Position numbers and translations under genes: made by a program
In this document: in pieces, positions 1 to 8,022 of the stretch
How positions within the stretch are numbered: the stretch's first letter is position 1
How the letters are laid out: the number at the start of each line of letters is the position of its first letter
NCBI RefSeq assembly: GCF_002879535.1
Contig: NZ_PNOT02000219.1
Coordinates: 62,001 to 126,000 of the forward strand
Length of the DNA: 64,000 bases
DNA from: Mesorhizobium intechi
GTDB lineage: Bacteria; Pseudomonadota; Alphaproteobacteria; Rhizobiales; Rhizobiaceae
Reading direction: 5' to 3'
The notes under the pieces: model-generated
Database searches by the model: none
What the model was told of the DNA's origin: nothing
The model's input: the letters and a program-made list of their open reading frames with translations, nothing else

Positions 1-253
1 TCGTCCATTTTTCGCCGCGGTAGCCCCAATGAGCGATGCCAACGAGGTCTGAGCCATCAAACCAGCAAGAAACGTTGAGCTTGGCGAAATGCAGCGCCCT
101 GGCAGCCCACCAGACCTTTTCTATGCGGGCCTCGCCGTCGCCGTCATACTTCCAGGGCGCCCAGCCTTTGCCAGGTCGTTCGATGAGATCGATGTCACGC
201 ATGTCGATACATCCAACCTTCGAAAATAGGCCTTGGCGAAACCATCGCAACAC
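1..253 (-). CDS. partial hypothetical protein running off the left edge
   Basis: An open minus-strand frame enters from the left edge and closes upstream at an in-frame TAG near 305. It can start at GTG 253 or ATG 202. The ATG form begins MRDIDLIERPGKGW and is rich in Trp, Gly and charged residues (for example KVWWAARALHFAKL), which reads like real protein rather than antisense noise. I do not recognise a family. The C-terminus lies outside the window. It could be the tail of an accessory gene or an island scrap. Confidence 0.3.
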   Translation of the reverse strand, partial: MLRWFRQGLFSKVGCIDMRDIDLIERPGKGWAPWKYDGDGEARIEKVWWAARALHFAKLNVSCWFDGSDLVGIAHWGYRGEKWT

Positions 254-461
254 CTCAACGGCATGTTGCGCAAGGGCTTGAGCAATCTGAATCTTAATCT
301 ATTTGCCGATTTGGCCGTGCCGAAAGGCGACCTACTGGAGACCGAAATACCCCCTTCGTACGTACTGCTTTAGCTGACGCTGAATAACGGGGTATATCGA
401 CTGAATGACCGCGCCTGCCCCGCTGCCGCCTAACCCGTTCACATAGTTAAGATGCGAAATC

Positions 462-473
462 GCTAATATTAGC
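462..473. promoter_or_regulatory. perfect 12-bp palindrome GCTAATATTAGC, possible operator
   Basis: GCTAATATTAGC reads identically on both strands and lies 45 bp before the CtrA-type box in an AT-rich patch. It could be the site of a dimeric regulator. I cannot name one, and a chance palindrome is possible. Confidence 0.25.
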
Positions 474-517
474 AACCACTTACATCAAGACACGCTTATC
501 GCTCAAGCAACCAAGGG

Positions 518-532
518 TTAACCGATTGTTAA
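518..532 (+). promoter_or_regulatory. CtrA-type binding box upstream of Flp pilins
   Basis: TTAACCGATTGTTAA matches the alphaproteobacterial CtrA consensus TTAA-N7-TTAA exactly. It lies about 114 bases before the start of the first pilin. CtrA is the cell-cycle master regulator and activates pilA in Caulobacter, so a CtrA box here fits the gene it precedes. That CtrA acts at this site is inference from the motif and context. Confidence 0.6.
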
Positions 533-645
533 TCCACAGTTGACTCGCCCCGTATGCCGGGAACAGGATCAGTCCAGGACCGGGGGATGAGCACCTTCAG
601 GGGCACCTTTGTCCGGGTGTAAATCAGTGTAAAAGGGGAAGTCAA

Positions 646-819
646 ATGAAGAAGCTTCTTGAACAGTTCCGCGCCGACGAAAACGGCGCAGCGATGGTGG
701 AATATACCGTTCTTCTCGGCATTATTACCGTGGCCGTTATCGCGACGGTCGTCCTGGTCGGCACCTGGATCAGCGGCCGGTGGACCTCGCTCAACACCGC
801 TCTCCAGGCTGCGGCTTAA
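646..819 (+). CDS. Flp/Fap-type pilin subunit, copy 1
   Basis: This 57-residue protein has the layout of a Flp pilin: a short basic leader (MKKLLEQFRADENG), then the prepilin motif GAAMVEYTVLLGIITVAV with the conserved Glu and Tyr, then one hydrophobic helix and a short tail ending LQAAA. Flp pilins are cut by a dedicated prepilin peptidase after the Gly before the AAMVEY segment, and they polymerise into Tad-secreted adhesive pili. The ATG follows AAAGGGGAAG. A near-identical pilin starts 6 bases after the stop. No cpa/tad assembly genes lie nearby, except a TadG-like gene at 56470. Confidence 0.9.
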   Translation: MKKLLEQFRADENGAAMVEYTVLLGIITVAVIATVVLVGTWISGRWTSLNTALQAAA

Positions 820-825
820 ACCACC

Positions 826-999
826 ATGGAGGCGCTCATCGCGAGGTTTATCGCCGATGATGACGGCGCAGCTATGGTCGAGTATAGTGTCCTCCTTGGC
901 ATCATCACTGTGGCTGTCATCGCCACGGTCGTCCTAGTGGGCGGCTGGGTAAGTGCTCAGTGGACATCATTGAACACAACACTTACCGCAGCAGCTTAG
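826..999 (+). CDS. Flp/Fap-type pilin subunit, copy 2
   Basis: This is a second 57-residue Flp pilin, 6 bases downstream of copy 1. It shares the cleavage region GAAMVEYSVLLGIITVAV and the C-terminal TAAA ending with copy 1. The leader differs (MEALIARFIADDDG), which suggests an old tandem duplication kept under selection on the mature helix. It is almost certainly co-transcribed with copy 1. Whether both are built into the same fibre cannot be read from sequence. Confidence 0.88.
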   Translation: MEALIARFIADDDGAAMVEYSVLLGIITVAVIATVVLVGGWVSAQWTSLNTTLTAAA

Positions 1000-1007
1000 G
1001 GAAACAA

Positions 1008-1034
1008 CGCCGAGCGATTGAACCCCGTTCGGCG
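1008..1034 (+). terminator. hairpin after the pilin pair
   Basis: CGCCGAGCG (1008-1016) pairs with CGTTCGGCG (1026-1034) over 9 bp with one G-U pair and a 9-base loop. It begins 8 bases after the second pilin stop. There is no clear U-tract, so it may be a transcript-stabilising 3' hairpin rather than an intrinsic terminator. Confidence 0.4.
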
Positions 1035-1040
1035 ATGAGT

Positions 1041-1086
1041 CGACAGCAAGCCAGCCCTTTCATGAGCTAGGATTGGCTTGCTGTCG
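1041..1086 (+). other. 13-bp perfect inverted repeat covering the PAP2 gene start
   Basis: CGACAGCAAGCCA (1041-1053) is perfectly complementary to TGGCTTGCTGTCG (1074-1086) with a 20-base spacer. The right arm contains the proposed TTG start of the next gene at 1078. It could terminate read-through from the pilins, repress translation of the PAP2 gene, or show that the true start is the TTG at 1123. Confidence 0.5.
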
Positions 1087-2091
1087 GCGACACTCTCTCC
1101 CTCTCAGTGTGAGAACAACCCCTTGCCGAACCGTCCCATTATCGTGCTGTCATTCGGCTTGACGGCGCTCGTAGCAGCGTTGGACATCGCCTGGCTGCCC
1201 TTTTCGAAAATTCACGTTGACACCTCCAACGTTTCGGTGATCGCGAAACTAGGGCTTGGCATGGTCCTGCTATACGGCATCAGCGTCGCCGTGTCTTTGC
1301 GCGTAGGAAACGACAAATCGCTGCTTGGGCAGTTGATTGGCCGGCTGGCATATATCATCAGATCGCTCATTGGGGTAACGATGCTATCCCTTCCTTTTGG
1401 CATCGCTTTCGGTATATTTATTTGCCTTGCATCTTCAACCGGGAGAGAACTCGTCGATGCGCAACTAGCAGCGATCGACCGCGCCGTCGGCTTTGACTGG
1501 CTGGCATTCCTCTCGGCCATGAATGGGGATCCTATCGTCAGTAAGGTCCTGGTTTTGGCCTACCATACCGCCGGCTTGCAGGTTCTGGCGCTGCTGATCT
1601 CGTACGCGGCGATGCAGAGAGCGGACCGCATGATCGAGTTCACCGTGCTGAACCTTGTCTGCCTGACGATCACGGGCATCCTGGTCGCCTTTTTCCCGGC
1701 GGCAGGCGCCTACGCCTATTTCAACCCGCCACCAGGGGCATACAATAACTTCACTGAGCATGCCGGTATGTGGCACTACTCCACTTTACTTAAGCTGCGC
1801 TCTGGTGATCCCTTCACACTCTTCCTCGACGACCCGCAGCCCTTGGTTACCTTTCCGTCGTACCACACAGCTGTAGGGATCTTTGTCGCCTGGTCGGCTC
1901 GCGGCTTCCGTTTTTTCTGGCCGGTTGCAGCGCTTGAGGCGGTGATGATCCTCAGCACCTTACCGGAAGGCGGGCACCACCTAGTAGACGTGGTCGCGGG
2001 CGGCATAGTGGCAGTGCTAGCAATCGTGGCGGTTGCTGGGATCGAATCGGCCAAACGTCCAATGCTGCGGCCAGCAAAGGCCCCAAGATGA
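1078..2091 (+). CDS. PAP2-superfamily membrane phosphatase / inositolphosphotransferase-like
   Basis: This 337-residue polytopic membrane protein has the PAP2 acid-phosphatase motifs near its C-terminus: PSYH at about 260-263 (catalytic His of motif 2) and GGHHLVD at about 298-304 (motif 3 His and Asp). The arrangement resembles the AUR1-like PAP2 branch, which dephosphorylates lipid phosphates or transfers inositol phosphate head groups. The substrate is unknown. The start is uncertain: TTG 1078 has an AGGA about 5 bases upstream but lies in a hairpin, and TTG 1123 is an alternative. The next gene starts 13 bases past the stop, so the two probably form a pair. Confidence 0.75.
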   Translation: MLSATLSPSQCENNPLPNRPIIVLSFGLTALVAALDIAWLPFSKIHVDTSNVSVIAKLGLGMVLLYGISVAVSLRVGNDKSLLGQLIGRLAYIIRSLIGVTMLSLPFGIAFGIFICLASSTGRELVDAQLAAIDRAVGFDWLAFLSAMNGDPIVSKVLVLAYHTAGLQVLALLISYAAMQRADRMIEFTVLNLVCLTITGILVAFFPAAGAYAYFNPPPGAYNNFTEHAGMWHYSTLLKLRSGDPFTLFLDDPQPLVTFPSYHTAVGIFVAWSARGFRFFWPVAALEAVMILSTLPEGGHHLVDVVAGGIVAVLAIVAVAGIESAKRPMLRPAKAPR

Positions 2092-2104
2092 CCGCCGTGC
2101 CTAT

Positions 2105-2818
2105 ATGACATCGATCGCGGATCGCACACTGGCCGTTGGCGACCAAGGCCGGTTTAGTGCTGCCCTTTTCGTCGTCCTGCTCATCAGCGTGTTCATAGCA
2201 ACGGTCGCGCCGTTCGACGTGATGTTCACGGCAGCGACATTCGGATCGCCTATCCTCCGGGCAATCCTGATTGCAGTGATGGTGCTGACTGGAGCGTGGG
2301 CTGCGAACAATGTCGGCCTCAGGCTGACGGGGCGGGTAGGTTCCCTATTGGCTGGAGCGGGCGCGGCTATTCTCGTCGCCGGCTATGTGATTGCTATTGA
2401 TTGCTACCTATTTCGAAGCTCGCTTCCGGCCTCATATGTTCGGTTCTTTGAGGAGGTGCCCCTTGCCGATCGGTTCGGCTACTTCATGCTGCGGGCCTTC
2501 AACGAGAATGTGATCTACCGACTGTTCGTGTTCTCAACGGCCCTTTCGGTGCTATCGGAAGTTAGGGCGAAGGGCCTGCCCCCTTTAGCCATTCTGGCCG
2601 TCATGATCGGCACGCAGGCCCTTAACATCGGCTTTAATGTTACAGCGCTTTCTCCAGACCCGATCACCGCGGGGACGCTCGCCTATGAGGCGCTGCGGTA
2701 TATCGTGCCGGGCGTGATCTGGGCTTGGCTGTTCTGGAGGTTTGGATTCATGGCTGCTGAGACAGCGTCGGTCGGTTGCCACATTTTCTTGCAACCGGCC
2801 TTGGGCGCACTTCTGTAA
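2105..2818 (+). CDS. polytopic membrane protein, degenerate CPBP-like
   Basis: This 237-residue protein has about six to seven hydrophobic segments. The stretch NENVIYR at about 133-139, followed by a hydrophobic helix, resembles the EExxxR signature of CPBP (CAAX-protease/bacteriocin-processing) membrane proteins with the first Glu replaced. A late His (VGCHIF) sits where a second motif would fall. The family call is tentative, and if it is right the active site looks impaired. It follows the PAP2 gene closely, suggesting a shared membrane role. ATG 2105 was chosen because the longer frame overlaps the PAP2 gene. Confidence 0.5.
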   Translation: MTSIADRTLAVGDQGRFSAALFVVLLISVFIATVAPFDVMFTAATFGSPILRAILIAVMVLTGAWAANNVGLRLTGRVGSLLAGAGAAILVAGYVIAIDCYLFRSSLPASYVRFFEEVPLADRFGYFMLRAFNENVIYRLFVFSTALSVLSEVRAKGLPPLAILAVMIGTQALNIGFNVTALSPDPITAGTLAYEALRYIVPGVIWAWLFWRFGFMAAETASVGCHIFLQPALGALL

Positions 2819-2862
2819 AGCCCGTTAACGGCCCATTTCCGGTTTTCGCTTAGCATCGCCTT

Positions 2863-3060
2863 ATGGACGCAACCATTTTCGACGATCTCAGCCGCGTGGT
2901 GAAGGCGCCCCGGAAAACGCGGCTTGCCTATGCAGTCGCCACCCTTGCCGCGCTCGTGATATTGGCCGGCGCCAGCGCCGCATGGAAAAGCTCCGATCAC
3001 ACTGAACCCAAGCTGCCGAAAACCGATATCGGCCAGATCCTGCACCCCGGCGTGGTCTGA
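2863..3060 (+). CDS. small single-pass membrane protein
   Basis: A 65-residue ORF with a charged N-terminus (MDATIFDDLSRVVKAPRKT), one transmembrane segment (about 22-40, rich in Ala, Val and Leu) and a short polar tail. Gene-like composition and placement support it, but no family is recognised. It is the last rightward gene before the leftward prophage tail genes. Confidence 0.5.
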   Translation: MDATIFDDLSRVVKAPRKTRLAYAVATLAALVILAGASAAWKSSDHTEPKLPKTDIGQILHPGVV

Positions 3061-3063
3061 TCC

Positions 3064-3780
3064 TCAAGGCCCGAAGCTGATGGCCCCTCCGATGTGAGCC
3101 TGCGATGCGGCCAGGGTCAGCGTCAGGTCCTGCGTGGTCAGGGCCGCGGTGGTCGCAAAATGGCAGGCAACGATCCGGTGGTTGCCCGTGGCGCTGGTGA
3201 AGTCGGCATCTTCAACGACAGTTTCACTGCCGGACCAGCTTTCCGTCCAACCGGTGATTGTCGGCTCACAGACGCCAACAGCGATCACCGCTCCATTGAC
3301 CTTGGTCTCGATGTCGTTGAGGGCAATTGAAGCGCTCGATGCCTGAGCGGACGACACCGCATCAAGCGGCGTAGCCGTGGCCCCGCTGACCGCCCAGGCG
3401 AGAATATTGCCATTGATCACGTTGGCGCCAAACGTTGCGACGATATCAGCGGTGGCCAACGCCCCTGGCTGGCAATAGTAAAACTCGATGTAGCCTGCCG
3501 AGATGAAACCCAGGGTAATTGCGCCCGGGCTCCATAACGCGGCTGCCGTACCACCAACAGTTACGCCAGTGGTTGTCGTCCCGAAATTGCTCTCGCGCAC
3601 CAATCCGATCACGACGATATCTGACGCGCTCGTTGCGATCGGAGCTGATGCATACGTTAGGGTGTTACCGGAGGGGCCGCCGCTGAATTTGCCGACATAG
3701 GTGACCGGGTTAGCGGGAGGCCCCCCAGCGAATATGTAAGGGCCGTCCATAGTCCATTGCCGCAAGCCGAGGATTGCCAA
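3064..3780 (-). CDS. phage tail-associated protein, Gly/Thr/Ala-rich
   Basis: A 238-residue protein rich in Gly, Ala, Thr and Ser with a beta-strand-like alternating pattern, as in virion surface or tail-fibre proteins. It is the last gene of the leftward tail operon, 12 bases after the mini-ORF. The family is not recognised. Tail-fibre or decoration function is inferred from composition and position only. Confidence 0.5.
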   Translation of the reverse strand: MAILGLRQWTMDGPYIFAGGPPANPVTYVGKFSGGPSGNTLTYASAPIATSASDIVVIGLVRESNFGTTTTGVTVGGTAAALWSPGAITLGFISAGYIEFYYCQPGALATADIVATFGANVINGNILAWAVSGATATPLDAVSSAQASSASIALNDIETKVNGAVIAVGVCEPTITGWTESWSGSETVVEDADFTSATGNHRIVACHFATTAALTTQDLTLTLAASQAHIGGAISFGP

Positions 3781-3792
3781 TGTCGTGTCCTT

Positions 3793-3855
3793 TCAATGAA
3801 ACAGCAGCGCGCCGATGACTGCGACCGATGCGAGAAAGGCGAGGAGCGGCATCAT
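3793..3855 (-). CDS. 20-residue membrane mini-protein in the tail operon
   Basis: MMPLLAFLASVAVIGALLFH is one hydrophobic helix. Its ATG overlaps the TGA of the preceding gene (ATGA at 3852-3855), typical of translational coupling, and its stop lies 12 bases before the next gene. It is too short for usual ORF callers. It could be a membrane micro-peptide or just a coupling spacer. Confidence 0.35.
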   Translation of the reverse strand: MMPLLAFLASVAVIGALLFH

Positions 3856-4166
3856 GCGGCGCCTTCTCGCCCGTAGGCTGCCTGAATGATCTCTCCGGCC
3901 GACATCATCGCCAGGACGTATTCGTTGCCGAAGGCCTGCCATAGCGTGTAGGGGATCGACACCTTGACGGTCGTGCCGTCTTCCTTGTCGAAGCTCATGC
4001 CGACCCACTCGCCCTTGGGCGCCGGGCCTAGACGCAGGCCGGTGACGTGGTGAGCCTTGAAGTCGCCGAACTGCTCCTGAAACTCGGCCTGGTTGGCGCG
4101 CACCCGCGGGTTCTGCGGGTCGTAAGCCTGCGGGATCGTCTTCGGATCGAAGTCTGGGAAATTCAT
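3852..4166 (-). CDS. hypothetical phage protein downstream of tape measure
   Basis: A 104-residue soluble protein beginning MNFPDFDPKTIPQAYDP. Its ATG overlaps the TGA of the tape-measure frame (TGATG), so ATG 4166 is preferred over the TTG three bases upstream. No family is recognised. The position directly after the tape measure suggests a tail assembly or tail tip function. Confidence 0.6.
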   Translation of the reverse strand: MNFPDFDPKTIPQAYDPQNPRVRANQAEFQEQFGDFKAHHVTGLRLGPAPKGEWVGMSFDKEDGTTVKVSIPYTLWQAFGNEYVLAMMSAGEIIQAAYGREGAA

Positions 4167-6407
4167 CAACGTGGCCTCCTTCCTGCGCTCGCGCTCGATT
4201 CCTGCAGGACGAACCGCTGCAACCGCATGACCGGATCGGCCTGGCCGATGAGATCGATGACATCTTGTACCGTCGGGCCGTACTGCAGCTTCACCGCCAC
4301 CGTGTTGCCGGAGAAGCCGGATGCTGGCGACACGTTGACATTAGCCAGGCCGCCGCCAGCGAAGCGCGGGATCGCCATCGATCGGTTGAAGTTGTCGACA
4401 AGGCCGCCGACGCTGAAGCCGCGCAGACCATTCATGTTCGGGATGATGCCCTGATTGAGCATGTGGAAGAAATCGGCGCCGAGGCGCTGCACCGCGCGCG
4501 CCTGGATGATGAATTCGCCGTTCGAAACGCGAGCCAAAATGCTGTCCGTCCGGGGGCCTCCAGGGCCTTGGATCAGTCCTCCGTTGGCGAATCCGCCCTG
4601 ACCGCCACCGCCGGAACTGCCGCCGCTGTCACCGCCGAGCCCGACAAGCTGCCTTGCCAGATTGATGGCCGACTGGATCTTCGAGACAATGGAATCGACC
4701 AGCGACGAAACGCGGTTGAGCACGCTGCTGGCGATGCCGACCAAGCTGTTGAAGATGGCTGTGATCCGCCCTGGCAGCGTTCCAAACCAGCCGGCAATGC
4801 GCTCGACGATCTGCTGCGCAATGGAGCCCAGACGATCAATTAGGCTGTTCCAGACCGACACAATGCTTTCAACGATGCCATTGAAGGCGTCGACCGCCGC
4901 TTGCTGGCCATCGCCGAACGCGGCGACGATCCCCTGCCATAGGCCTATGGCGCCGTCGACAATGGACTGCCACGCAGCCGCAGCGCCACTGGTGATGAAT
5001 TCCCAAGCGGCTGCGGCGCCGGTTTTTATGTCGTCCCAGAACACAGCGATAGCGACGCCGGCGGCAAAGGCGGCAGCGGCGATCGCCAGCGGAATGCCGC
5101 CCACCAGCCCGGCCAGAAGCCCGATACCGGACACGACGACACCGACCGCACTGGCGAGCGCGGTGAATGCGCCAACGGCCGAGAGGATCGCAGTACCAAG
5201 CGCGAGCTCGCCGGCTGTGATGTCTGTTCCAAAAACTCTGTTGATCTGATCGGCGACGAACTGCGCGCCCTCCCGGAGCAACTTGAAGGCCGGAATCACC
5301 AGGCCGTTGACGACGCCAGAAACGTCGCTGCCGAACTGGACGATGGCGGCGCCCCATTCCCGGATGAATGGGCTCTTGATGTTTTGCGTGTTGCCGGAAA
5401 GCAGATGGAAGAGATCGCCGAGCGCGCCGGCTGTCACCTGGGCAACCTTCTGCCCGAAGGCGACGATCGCTTCGCGGTTGTTGTTGATCTCGTCACGCAA
5501 ACTGCCGGCAAGAGTGGTGAAGATCGGCGCGAACAACAAGCCGAGCTGCACCCGCACGCCGCGCGCGGCCTTGCCCAGCGAAGTCAGAGTGTCGTTGAAA
5601 TCTTCCGCGATGGTCGATTGTGCCTTCGTGAAGACGAGCCCGGTTCGCTCGGCCTCCTGCCCGAGATCGATCAGCCCTTTCTTGCCGGCGTTCAAGAACG
5701 GCAGCATTTTCGGCGCCGGCCTTGCCGAACAACTCGATTGCCAATGCGCTTTTGATCGCACCATCCGGCATCCTGGCGAAGGCGTCGGCGACGTCGAGCA
5801 GAATGGCCTCATTCGACCGCAAGGCGCCGCTGGCGTCCCTGATGCGAACACCAAGCTTGGTGAAGATGTTACCGGCATCGCCGACTTTCTTGGCGGCATC
5901 TGCGGTCTTGCCGCCGAAACGGACCACCTGAACGCCTGTGTTGTTGATGGCATCGGCTGCTGTCGTCGTGCCTTTGGCGGCCTCGCCGATGGCCTTGTTC
6001 AAGCGGCTCATGCCAGCCTGAAACTGTTCCTGCGACAGGTCGGCGAGATCGGCCGCATGAGCGAGCCGGCCATAAGCGTCAACCTGCAGACCGGTTTTCT
6101 GTGCGGCCTTGCCGGCCTCGTCGGCAGCGTCGGCGCCGCTCTTGGCAAGGCCGAACACCGCCGCGCTGGCGGCTGTGCCTGCCGCAGTGAGGCCGGCACC
6201 GATCAGGGCCAGGTTCTTTCCGAGCGTCGCAAGGTCAGATCTCGCCTTCGACAGGCTGGCGGTGAACTTGGCGAAATCCACCTTGGAGACCGCGGCCGCG
6301 ATGTCGCGGAAGGCCTTTTCGCCAGCATCGCCCATATCCTTGAGTTGCTGTTCGATCGCCTTGCCGCCGTCCAGCGCGACGCGTTGCAGAATTGGTTCCT
6401 TAGCCAT
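4166..6407 (-). pseudogene. phage tail tape measure protein, frameshifted
   Basis: The tape measure protein spans the inner tail tube and sets tail length. Two frames share one protein. Frame 1, from ATG 6407, has a charged N-terminus, a coiled-coil/Ala-rich region and a phage TMP-type segment ending ELFGKAGAE. Frame 2 continues as APKMLPFLNAGKKGLIDLG through long hydrophobic Ala/Gly-rich helices to 4166. Families of this type read GKAGAKMLPFLN, so one extra G near 5709-5715 breaks the frame. The rebuilt product would be about 746 residues. The change could be a real null mutation or a base-calling error. Confidence 0.75.
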
Positions 6408-6414
6408 GGTATGG

Positions 6415-7071
6415 TCAGCCCTCCGGGTTTAGGTGTTTGAAGTAGAGCTCGCCAAGCCGACCGGCGGCGCGTTCGGTGATCTCGCGAATTTGCAGTTTGT
6501 CCTTGATCGACACGCTGGGGATGCCGACGAACAGCGGAACAGCCTGTTTCGCGCCCGTGCCGGTGGCACCCCTTCTCAATTTCGCATTGGTGATTTTGCC
6601 GATGTTGCCGCTCGCTTTCTGCCGGGCCGAAACGCCAATATTGGCGGCCAGGAGAGGCGGCTTGCCAGGCCGGTTGATCGTGAACAGCGGGCCGATTTGC
6701 CGGATGTAGAGTTCCGGTGTCATCTTCTGGCGCCCGATCCGCTTCGGCGCGGTAGGCAACGGCAGCCAGAGCAGTGGACTGCCGGAGATGTCACCGCCGG
6801 TTTCGAAGATGTTCGAATAGCGCACCTTGGAATAGAGCACCGCCGCGGCGTCGATTGAGTCGCGATTGCTCGGGTAGACCTCGCCACGAAAGGTGTTTTG
6901 GAATCGCTTGCTGAAGCCTGCCGATGCCATGTCGGCGCGGCCTTCGCGCTTCACAATGTCGGCGAGCTCTCGAATGGCACCGGTGCCGGCGGCGGCAATC
7001 GGGTCCTTGATCGACGTCATCGCCTTGGCGAAGGCGCCTTTGTCGTAGGAATATCGCAGGCGAGCTGCCAC
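6415..7071 (-). CDS. phage tail-module protein, DUF6441-like
   Basis: A 218-residue basic protein beginning MAARLRYSYDKGAFAKAM. I associate this N-terminus and length with DUF6441-type proteins of Rhizobiales prophages, which sit directly before the tape measure as here (7-base gap). A minor tail or neck role is likely. The Ala/Arg-rich helical start and the later LFTINRPGKPPLL segment show nothing catalytic. Recognition is from memory of the family. Confidence 0.55.
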   Translation of the reverse strand: MAARLRYSYDKGAFAKAMTSIKDPIAAAGTGAIRELADIVKREGRADMASAGFSKRFQNTFRGEVYPSNRDSIDAAAVLYSKVRYSNIFETGGDISGSPLLWLPLPTAPKRIGRQKMTPELYIRQIGPLFTINRPGKPPLLAANIGVSARQKASGNIGKITNAKLRRGATGTGAKQAVPLFVGIPSVSIKDKLQIREITERAAGRLGELYFKHLNPEG

Positions 7072-7074
7072 GGG

Positions 7075-7512
7075 CTAGGCCCCCTTGCCGTTGCGGCGGA
7101 CATAGATGTCCGAGGCGATGCCATTTAGCCCGCGGTTGGCGCGTGCGATGGCTGCGTCCCATGACGCCACCGGCGGCTTCGGATCTTCTGATTTGGCACG
7201 CCGGTAGAAATCGAAACGGGTTGTCGTGCTGACTGGAGCTGCTGATAAAGGTCGCTCGGTCGCCGCCGGCGTTGCTTTGGCCGGCACCGTACCGTAGATG
7301 GCGCGGCTGATCGCTTCCGAGGACTCGGCGGGATATGCGCTCCTCAAATCCGCCAGGTGATCTCTCTCGTCCATCGAAAGCTGGAAGAAGGCCCCGCTCC
7401 CTCGATGTTGAGTGGCGTGGAAGAAACCGATCGCGTCTTCGTCGTTTATGAAAGCTGCAACGCCGGTATCGATGGCGCGGCGCCAGTGCGCAGCGAAGCT
7501 GTTGGGGATCAT
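7075..7512 (-). CDS. hypothetical phage protein
   Basis: A 145-residue protein with an N-terminal helical part (MIPNSFAAHWRRAIDTG) and a Pro/Ala/Thr-rich middle. It sits with 3-base gaps between an HTH protein and the DUF6441-like gene, so it belongs to the tail operon. No family is recognised. Confidence 0.5.
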   Translation of the reverse strand: MIPNSFAAHWRRAIDTGVAAFINDEDAIGFFHATQHRGSGAFFQLSMDERDHLADLRSAYPAESSEAISRAIYGTVPAKATPAATERPLSAAPVSTTTRFDFYRRAKSEDPKPPVASWDAAIARANRGLNGIASDIYVRRNGKGA

Positions 7513-7515
7513 GGT

Positions 7516-8022
7516 TCAAATCTCCGGGATTTTGAGAGTTCTGGCCGCGGCCGGCCATCCTGCCGAGGCGGCAATTACGGTGAGAGCGATCTGCCAGTCG
7601 AACAGCCATTTAGACCGCAGGACGAAGCCATCGCCGGTCTTGAAGTCGCCGGCCACGGCATAGGGCATCCCGCAACGCAGCCACGTCACAAGCGCATCGC
7701 GGGGGATGCCAAACACCTCGACGGCTTCGTCGATCGGAAAGTCCTGGGGTTCGCGTTCCGCGAGTTCCTGCCAGTCGACGAGCCGGTCGACATAATGATC
7801 CAGGGCAGACCCCTTGCGCGGCCGGTCGCCGCCTGTCGTCGGAGATGATCGGTCTGAGAGAAACGCTTTGGTGGCAGTCGAAAGGTACCATCCGTCATGC
7901 TTCCCGCCCGCAAGTTTGCCATCAGGCGGGACAGCCTTCAGCGCTTGCGCGATCGTGCGCCGATCCCTGTCTAGTTCGATGGCGAGGGCGGAAATCGAAT
8001 AGAGCGTTTTCGTCATGGCCAT
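7516..8022 (-). CDS. two-HTH phage protein, Nu1/terminase-small-subunit-like
   Basis: This 168-residue protein has two MerR/Nu1-like helix-turn-helix units: residues about 6-30 (YSISALAIELDRDRRTI) and about 97-125 (IDEAVEVFGIPRDALVTWL), the second followed by the typical GMPY wing. Such proteins recognise phage DNA for packaging or act as regulators. A small-terminase role would normally be followed by a large terminase and portal, but tail genes follow instead, suggesting loss of the head module. A regulator role is possible. It may start at ATG 8022 or 8016. Confidence 0.5.
   Translation of the reverse strand: MAMTKTLYSISALAIELDRDRRTIAQALKAVPPDGKLAGGKHDGWYLSTATKAFLSDRSSPTTGGDRPRKGSALDHYVDRLVDWQELAEREPQDFPIDEAVEVFGIPRDALVTWLRCGMPYAVAGDFKTGDGFVLRSKWLFDWQIALTVIAASAGWPAAARTLKIPEI

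Larger units (their letters stand above)
254..645. other. intergenic region upstream of the pilin genes
   Basis: This stretch of about 390 bases holds no convincing gene. It carries the palindrome at 462-473 and the CtrA-type box at 518-532, listed separately. Between the box and the first pilin lies about 110 bases of leader that includes GC-rich inverted segments around 571-617. It probably contains the pilin promoter. Confidence 0.6.
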
